Source: Anaerolineaceae bacterium
GTDB lineage: Bacteria > Chloroflexota > Anaerolineae > Anaerolineales > Anaerolineaceae
NCBI GenBank assembly: GCA_017995665.1
Contig: JAGOIM010000057.1
Span: forward strand, 1-8,489
DNA: 8,489 nucleotides
Reading direction: 5' to 3'
Under the pieces are notes generated by a model, which worked only from the letters and a program-made list of their open reading frames with translations, made no database searches and was not told where the DNA came from. Below, piece after piece: positions 3,932 to 8,489 of the stretch (within the stretch, counting starts at the first letter, position 1; every line of letters starts with the position of its first letter). Both the position numbers and the translations under genes were made by a program.

Positions 3932-5512
3932 ATGCCGTACGACAAACAAAAAGCTGATCGAGCGGTAGCTTTCTTTACCGGTTTGTTGCGACATGTGGAC
4001 GGCAAGTTTTATAACCAGCCTTTCAAGCTGTTGCCCTGGCAGGAAAAGATTATTCGCGATGTTTATGGCACGGTGAAGGAAGACGGCACAAGACAGTATC
4101 AAGTCGTCTGGACGGAAATTCCGAAAAAGAACGGTAAGTCCGAAATGGGCGCCGGGACGGCCTTATATGGTGTCTTTGCCGATGATGAAAAGAACGGTGA
4201 AGTTTATGGTTGCGCCGCTGACAAGAAGCAAGCGACGATTATTTACCGCGTTGCCAGCAAGATGCTTGACCTGTCGCCGGTGCTGAAAAAGCGTTCAAAG
4301 AAATTGGATTCGACGAAGGTTATTACCGATTTGGAAAGCGGGACCTTCTATGAGGTGCTTTCAGCCGAAGCTTACACCAAACACGGTTTCAAGCCATCGA
4401 CTATTGAGTTTGACGAAATCCATGCTCAACCTAACGGCGACCTTTGGCGGGTTATGACCTTTGGAACCGGTGCCACGAGAGAACAACAGTTGGTTTGGGT
4501 TTGGACTACTGCCGGAGATGACCCTGACAGGGAGTCAATCGGTTGGGAAAAGCACGATTACGCGATGAAGGTTTTGAGCGGCGAAATTGTGGATCCGTCT
4601 TGGTATGTGACTATCTTCAACTACGAAGGCGATGATATTTACAACGAGGAAAACTGGCATAAAGCGAACCCAAGTTTGGGCGCGGTGAAATCGATTGACG
4701 AAATGCGCAAAGACGCAGCCGTGGCCAAGCAAAGCCCGGCGGATGAAAAGCTGTTCCGGCAATTGCATTTGAACCAATGGCCAACAAACAAACTGTCTTC
4801 CTGGTTGCCTCTGGAACTGTTTGACCGGACTACAGGGCATTGGAGCCGCGAGGACTTGATTGGCAGGGATTGCTATATCGGACTGGACGCTTCCACGACA
4901 ACCGACCTTTCGGCGATTTGTGCGTTGTTTCCGCCACAGAGTGGCCAGAGTGATTGGCGGGTGATTTGGGATGCCTGGATTCCCGAAGACAACATGAGGG
5001 AGCGCATCAGGCGGGACCACATCAGTTATGACCAGTTTGCCAAAAATGGCTGGGTTCATCCTACGGAAGGTAATTCGATTAAGCACCGGGCAATTCAAGA
5101 AAAGGTAAACGATTTTGGCCGGATGTTCAATGTGCTTGAAGTGGTTGCCGACCCGGCGTTTGCGGTAATGCTGAATCAGGAGCTGAAAGAGGACGGTTTC
5201 AACGTGGTTGAAGTGCAACAAACGTTTGCGCAAATGACGGATCCGATTAACACCTGCGAAATGCTTTTCCGCGAGGGTGAGATTAGCCATGAGCGAAATG
5301 ACTTAGCCAGGTGGACATTCGGGAACATGAGCATTGCGACCAATGGTTCGGGCTTGAAAAAAGCGGTGAAGGAAAGTAAAGGTGGCAGTGTGATCAGGAC
5401 AAAGAGAATTGACCCAATGGTCGCGCTTTTGATTGCGATGCAGAGGGCAAGGTTCTACCAACCACAGGTTGACGTGAACCGGGCCATTATGTCGGATGAT
5501 TGGGGTATGTGA
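3932..5512 (+). CDS. Phage terminase large subunit, HK97 type
   Basis: ATG 3932 follows a perfect AGGAGGT (3917-3923). The 526-aa size fits full-length TerL. N-terminal ATPase: LPWQEKIIRDVYG (34-46), atypical Walker A PKKNGKS (64-70, catalytic Lys69), Walker B IEFDEIHA (158-165, Asp161-Glu162), and coupling motif TTAG (192-195). C-terminal RNase H-like nuclease: IGLDAS (317-321) with Asp319, VVADPAF (404-410) with Asp407, and RIDPMVALLIAM (492-503) with Asp494 as the likely metal-binding triad. The protein translocates DNA into the prohead through the portal using ATP and cuts the concatemer. All motifs are intact, so it appears functional. Its stop overlaps the portal start as TGATG. Confidence 0.97.
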   Translation: MPYDKQKADRAVAFFTGLLRHVDGKFYNQPFKLLPWQEKIIRDVYGTVKEDGTRQYQVVWTEIPKKNGKSEMGAGTALYGVFADDEKNGEVYGCAADKKQATIIYRVASKMLDLSPVLKKRSKKLDSTKVITDLESGTFYEVLSAEAYTKHGFKPSTIEFDEIHAQPNGDLWRVMTFGTGATREQQLVWVWTTAGDDPDRESIGWEKHDYAMKVLSGEIVDPSWYVTIFNYEGDDIYNEENWHKANPSLGAVKSIDEMRKDAAVAKQSPADEKLFRQLHLNQWPTNKLSSWLPLELFDRTTGHWSREDLIGRDCYIGLDASTTTDLSAICALFPPQSGQSDWRVIWDAWIPEDNMRERIRRDHISYDQFAKNGWVHPTEGNSIKHRAIQEKVNDFGRMFNVLEVVADPAFAVMLNQELKEDGFNVVEVQQTFAQMTDPINTCEMLFREGEISHERNDLARWTFGNMSIATNGSGLKKAVKESKGGSVIRTKRIDPMVALLIAMQRARFYQPQVDVNRAIMSDDWGM

Positions 5513-6741
5513 TGAGTTTGAGTGAGAAGATTCGAGAGTTTTTTAGTGGACCGGTGCCGCAGGAGTTGAGACCTGAGAGCAAGGGCAGTGGTCTGATGTT
5601 TTGGAATGCCTGGGATTCGAATCCGCGGAAGTTCAATGCGGAGTCGGCTCAGCAATTGTCCACGGTTTACCGATGTATGAACATCTTATCTGATGATATC
5701 GCCAGTTTGCCTTTCCAACAGTTTACCAAGCTGGAAACTGGCGGCTCGAGGCGGGTGAAACCGGACGGAAAGGGCGGAAATATCGCCTATCTTATCGAGG
5801 TGCAACCTAACCGCTGGCTTACTCCTTTCTTGCTGAAAAAGGGGATGATATTGGATTTGTTGGCCTATGGGAATGCTTATGTCTGGCAGCCGGCAGGGAG
5901 CGGAGAGTTGTTTCCGCTGGAGCCCTGGCGGGTGTCGCCGATGTTGAACACGAAGGGCGAGCGGTTTTTCCATGTTGTGTTTGAAAACGGCAGCGAAAAG
6001 GATTTGCCGGACGCTGAGGTTTTGCAGTTGATGATCAACCCGGACAGAAAACGGATGATTGGCCGCTCGGTTTTGAGCTATGCCTCAGACACGCTGAACC
6101 GGCAATGGGCCGCCAACGAAACGCGGAATAAGGTGCAGGGCAATGGTTTATTGCCTACGGCCGTGATGCGAGTAAATGGTGAGATTGACCGTGAGGCGCG
6201 AGAAAAGGTGAAAGAGTCTTATTTGAAGGCTGCCGAGGGCGGTGTTGCGATTGTGGATAGCAAGATTGCGGATTTCCAGCAATTGACGGTGAAAGCAACT
6301 GACTTGCAGTTCTTGGAAAGCATCAATGCGACAGAACGTGAGATCGCGAACTACTTCGGTGTGCCGGAGTATAAGCTGAATTTGGGAAAACAATCTTACC
6401 AGTCGAACGAACAGCAACAGCTGGATTATTTGGGAACGACTATCAACCCTTATTTGGTGCAAATTGAGCAGGCAGCGCGTTTGAAGTGGCTGGCGATTGA
6501 TGAGCAAGCGGAGAGCTTTTTCCGCTTTGAACGGAAGGCATTGTTGCAGATTGACAGTAAGACGCAAAGCGAGTTTTTGCGGACAAAGATTATGTCGGGC
6601 GTTTATTCCCCGAATGAAGCGCGAAGCATTGACGACATGGAACCCTACGAGGGTGGCGACAAGCGGTTTATTCAAACGAGCATGGGCATCATTGAAAAAG
6701 ACGGCTTGAGAATTGCCGGAGCGAAGGAGCCAGCCGAATGA
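5512..6741 (+). CDS. Phage portal protein, HK97 family
   Basis: ATG 5512 overlaps the large-terminase stop by one base, with GGGG (5502-5505) upstream; GTG 5509 and TTG 5500 are in-frame alternatives. The 409-aa product matches HK97-type portals: TVYRCMNILSDDIASLPF (51-68), LLAYGNAYVW (116-125), PLEPWRVSP (135-143), the stem-like EREIANYFGVPEYKLN (275-290), YQSNEQQQLDYLGTTINPYL (296-315), and the terminal GVYSPNEARSIDDMEP (363-378). Portals form the dodecameric channel at one capsid vertex, dock terminase and later the tail connector. The length is normal for the family and no break is seen. The stop overlaps the next gene as ATGA. Confidence 0.96.
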   Translation: MSLSEKIREFFSGPVPQELRPESKGSGLMFWNAWDSNPRKFNAESAQQLSTVYRCMNILSDDIASLPFQQFTKLETGGSRRVKPDGKGGNIAYLIEVQPNRWLTPFLLKKGMILDLLAYGNAYVWQPAGSGELFPLEPWRVSPMLNTKGERFFHVVFENGSEKDLPDAEVLQLMINPDRKRMIGRSVLSYASDTLNRQWAANETRNKVQGNGLLPTAVMRVNGEIDREAREKVKESYLKAAEGGVAIVDSKIADFQQLTVKATDLQFLESINATEREIANYFGVPEYKLNLGKQSYQSNEQQQLDYLGTTINPYLVQIEQAARLKWLAIDEQAESFFRFERKALLQIDSKTQSEFLRTKIMSGVYSPNEARSIDDMEPYEGGDKRFIQTSMGIIEKDGLRIAGAKEPAE

Positions 6742-8030
6742 GAACGGTGGTTTGGGGTGCTCCCTGCTCGGGAAAGAGCAGTTATGTAAGCGAAAAAGCC
6801 AAAAGCGGCGATGTTGTGCATGATTTTGACCGATTGTATTCGGCGGTGAGCGGTTTGCCTCTTTATGAGCGCAATGAGGCGGTCAGCCCTTATGTCTGGG
6901 ATTTGGTTGAAGAGGTTTATCAGGGGATTGAAGAACATGACGAATTGGACGCCTGGATTATCAATTCGAGTGCGGATAAAAGCAAAGCCGAGGATTTGGC
7001 AAAAAGATTTGACGCCGAATTGGTGGTCTTGGAAATCAGCCGAGAGGAAGCGCATAAACGCTGTAATGAGGACGGACGGCCGGAAGAATGGCATGGTGTG
7101 ATTGACGATTGGTTTGATGGCCATGAAGAGCCTGGAAGCAGTGAGAACAAAAGGAAAAACAGGGTTATGAATAAAAAAAGAAAAGAATTGAAAGTATTGA
7201 ACGCTACGCAAAGCGAGAGCGGGGAGAACGAGATTTGGCTTTATGGCGATATTGTTGACGATGCCAATTTCGAGTTTTATGAGATGTGGAACGGTGAAGG
7301 AACTGTCATCTCTCCGCGTATGATCCGCGAGAAGTTGAGGGCTTTTGAGGGGGCAGATGTAAGCATCAGGATCCACAGCCAGGGCGGTTTTGTTGACGAT
7401 GCAAGCGCCATGCGGGCGATCATCAGCGATTATCCGGGGAAGGTGACCTGCAAGGTTGACGGCTTGTGCGCGAGCGCGGCAATGATGCTGGCCATATCCG
7501 GCGACAAGGTGGTGATGCAGGATAGCGCTTATTTGATGATTCACAATCCGTGGACGCGAACCTCGGGGGATGTGGATGAGCTAAAAAAGACGATCAAGAT
7601 GTTGCAAGTTACGAAAGAGGGCATCATCCAGGCGTATATGAACAAGAGCAATTTGAGCCATGACAAGCTTGACCAGATGATGACCAACGAAACGTGGATG
7701 ACGGCCAATGAGGCTTTGGAATATGGCTTTGTGGACGCGATTGATACAGCACAGAAAGTAAAAGCGAATTACCAGGGCATGGGCGCGATGAACTCATTGA
7801 GCCATTACAAGAATATGCCGGAAGCAGTGAAAGCGATGCTTGGCATCGAAAATGAGAATGATCCAGCCGGGGAAGAGGAAATCAGCACCTCTGAGCCGGT
7901 TGATTCAGAAATCACTTCCTTGAGTTCCTCACTGGAAACAGTGGGGAACGAGGGAGCGGAAAAAGAGCGCACGGAAGCTATCAAGGCTCTGCGCAATAGA
8001 GTTTCAGAAATCCTGAAGGAGGAAAAATGA
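6738..8030 (+). CDS. P-loop kinase-like domain fused to ClpP-type head maturation protease
   Basis: ATG 6738 overlaps the portal stop as ATGA, with AAGGAG (6724-6729). The 430-aa ORF has two domains. Residues 1-128 form a small P-loop NTPase: Walker A GAPCSGKS (7-14), a GDVVHDFD strand with Asp29/Asp31, WIINSS (73-78), VVLEISREEAHKRC (96-109) and an Arg-containing lid GRPEEWHGVIDDW (113-125). This resembles polynucleotide kinase- or zeta-toxin-like phage ATPases. After a polar linker (129-145), residues 164-335 are a ClpP-fold serine protease: IHSQGG (212-217), CASAAMM with Ser246, MIHNPW with His269, and ETWMTANEALEYGFVDAI, where Glu318 occupies the acid position. A polar acidic tail with a terminal helix follows (350-430). 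Phage ClpP-like proteases mature the prohead. The N-terminal domain is not a usual part, and an in-frame ATG at 7167 may also yield protease alone. Confidence 0.9.
   Translation: MRTVVWGAPCSGKSSYVSEKAKSGDVVHDFDRLYSAVSGLPLYERNEAVSPYVWDLVEEVYQGIEEHDELDAWIINSSADKSKAEDLAKRFDAELVVLEISREEAHKRCNEDGRPEEWHGVIDDWFDGHEEPGSSENKRKNRVMNKKRKELKVLNATQSESGENEIWLYGDIVDDANFEFYEMWNGEGTVISPRMIREKLRAFEGADVSIRIHSQGGFVDDASAMRAIISDYPGKVTCKVDGLCASAAMMLAISGDKVVMQDSAYLMIHNPWTRTSGDVDELKKTIKMLQVTKEGIIQAYMNKSNLSHDKLDQMMTNETWMTANEALEYGFVDAIDTAQKVKANYQGMGAMNSLSHYKNMPEAVKAMLGIENENDPAGEEEISTSEPVDSEITSLSSSLETVGNEGAEKERTEAIKALRNRVSEILKEEK
7150..7169 (+). promoter_or_regulatory. Candidate internal translation start for free ClpP-type protease
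   Basis: An in-frame ATG at 7167 (Met144 of the fusion) lies at the domain junction and would yield a 287-aa protease starting MNKKRKELKVLN, a natural start for phage ClpP-like proteases. Upstream signals are AAAGGA (7150-7155, 11 bases away) and CAGGG (two bases away), both at poor spacing. A run of seven A residues (7173-7179) follows the ATG. Initiation here is possible but weakly supported. Confidence 0.3.
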
Positions 8031-8392
8031 ACGAATTCAAGAATGCCTTTGACCTTGTAAACAAGCGTGCGGAGGCGGTGAAGCTGTTAGCGACTGCAAT
8101 TGACGGTCTGCTGGCAGAAGAGGACGGAGTTGAGCAAGCTCTCGAGCAACAGGAAGCGTTGGACAAAGCTGAAAAAGATTTGAACGATGCCAAAGAGCTT
8201 TACGAGAAGCTGCAAAATTCCGCGATGGTAACGGAGAGCGTGGCAGCTTTGTTTGTGCCAGCGTCTCCGGACGTGCCCCAGGCGAAGGATGAGAAGAAGT
8301 CGCTGAGCCGGGATGAGTTTGACGCGATGAGCGCCATTGAGCAAGCCGCTTTTTACCAAAATGGCGGACGGATTGTTGAAGAGGAGAAGTAA
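8027..8392 (+). CDS. Coiled-coil scaffold-like protein (delta-domain-like), 121 aa
   Basis: ATG 8027 overlaps the protease stop as ATGA, with AAGGAGGA at 8016-8023. Residues 1-64 form one long charged helical region (AEAVKLLATAIDGLLAEEDGVEQALEQQEALDKAEKD region) resembling the N-terminal delta (scaffold) domain of HK97-type capsid precursors, here as a separate gene. A Pro/Ala-rich hinge (about 73-88) follows, then LSRDEFDAMSAIEQAAFYQNGGRIVEEE (92-120, key residues F97, GG 112-113). No cysteines are present. Position between protease and capsid genes is that of scaffolding proteins. It is likely an internal scaffold or assembly helper and possibly a protease substrate. No firm family assignment. 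Confidence 0.75.
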   Translation: MNEFKNAFDLVNKRAEAVKLLATAIDGLLAEEDGVEQALEQQEALDKAEKDLNDAKELYEKLQNSAMVTESVAALFVPASPDVPQAKDEKKSLSRDEFDAMSAIEQAAFYQNGGRIVEEEK

Positions 8393-8393
8393 G

Positions 8394-8489
8394 ATGCCTG
8401 ATAGCCTACAAAGTTTGTTTCCGGTTATTTATGCCGGGTTAGCCGAATTTCCGCGAAAGCAGTTCGGCATATTGCGCGCTGTGCAAGTT
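8394..8489 (+). CDS. Major capsid protein, N-terminal fragment, possibly P22 coat-like
   Basis: ATG 8394 follows GAGGAG (8381-8386) at ideal spacing, and the frame stays open for 32 codons to the window edge. The visible N-terminus (MPDSLQSLFPVIYAGLAEF, then KQFGILRAVQV) resembles the start of coat proteins annotated as P22 major capsid family, which often begin MANSLTGLIPTIYEALD and continue with a G-x-x-x-A-V segment. HK97 gp5-type capsids usually begin differently, with a charged delta-domain helix. Position straight after protease and scaffold-like genes also predicts the major capsid protein. The fold assignment rests on about 30 residues and remains tentative. Confidence 0.6.
   Translation, partial: MPDSLQSLFPVIYAGLAEFPRKQFGILRAVQV

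Noticed and set aside
4535..5290. 251-codon open frame on the minus strand
   Set aside because: It is antisense to the well-supported large terminase, resembles no protein family, and is explained by codon bias of the sense gene.
6672..7544. 290-codon open frame on the minus strand
   Set aside because: It lies wholly antisense to the portal end and the kinase-protease fusion, both with clear motifs. It has no sensible ribosome binding site, and its His/Ile/Pro-rich composition is typical of a shadow frame.
1..8489. tRNA genes, CRISPR arrays, insertion sequences, integrase or attachment sites
   Set aside because: No cloverleaf, regularly spaced repeats, transposase, recombinase motifs or flanking duplications were seen.

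Overview
The window looks like the start of the late region of a tailed double-stranded DNA phage or prophage. All credible genes are on the + strand. They are tightly packed, with good Shine-Dalgarno sequences and many ATGA, GTGA or TGATG start/stop overlaps. The LLH-type holin, the HNH gene beside the terminase, the P27-like small terminase subunit and the HK97-type large terminase and portal are combinations usual in phages of Bacillota (Firmicutes). The host cannot be named more closely, and there are no flanking host genes to separate an integrated prophage from a free phage.

Region 1 (about 1-1754) is an accessory block of small genes: an HTH-like protein, a 69-aa unknown, a 36-aa cysteine-rich membrane peptide, a Cys4 mini-protein, a DUF1660-like zinc protein with a helical tail, an ASCH-domain protein, and a Com-like zinc ribbon. 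Several are probable metal-binding or nucleic-acid-binding proteins, as is typical of the end of a phage early/middle region.

Region 2 (1755-1921) is the only sizeable regulatory gap. It holds a near-consensus sigma70-type promoter (TTGAAA, 17 bp, TATACT) whose -10 box lies inside a 27-bp palindrome. A strong intrinsic terminator follows about 75 bp downstream, with a possible competing antiterminator hairpin. A GNRA-loop hairpin then sits just ahead of the holin ribosome binding site. This looks like a late promoter with a terminated leader, which suggests control by both a DNA-binding regulator and antitermination.

Region 3 (1922-3331) carries an LLH-like holin, an N-terminally anchored coiled-coil protein and an HNH endonuclease. 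A G/T-rich gap follows that may hold a cos or pac signal or a 41-codon ORF. Holin-like genes ahead of the terminase are an unusual order.

Region 4 (3321-8489) is the packaging and head module: small terminase, large terminase, portal, an apparent fusion of a P-loop kinase-like domain to a ClpP-type head maturation protease, a small coiled-coil protein resembling a stand-alone HK97 delta domain or scaffold, and the first 32 codons of a probable major capsid protein. The N-terminus of that protein looks more like the P22 coat family than HK97 gp5. The expected flow is transcription from the region 2 promoter through lysis, packaging and head genes. The HNH protein and both terminase subunits would cut and package DNA through the portal, while the protease and scaffold-like protein guide capsid assembly.
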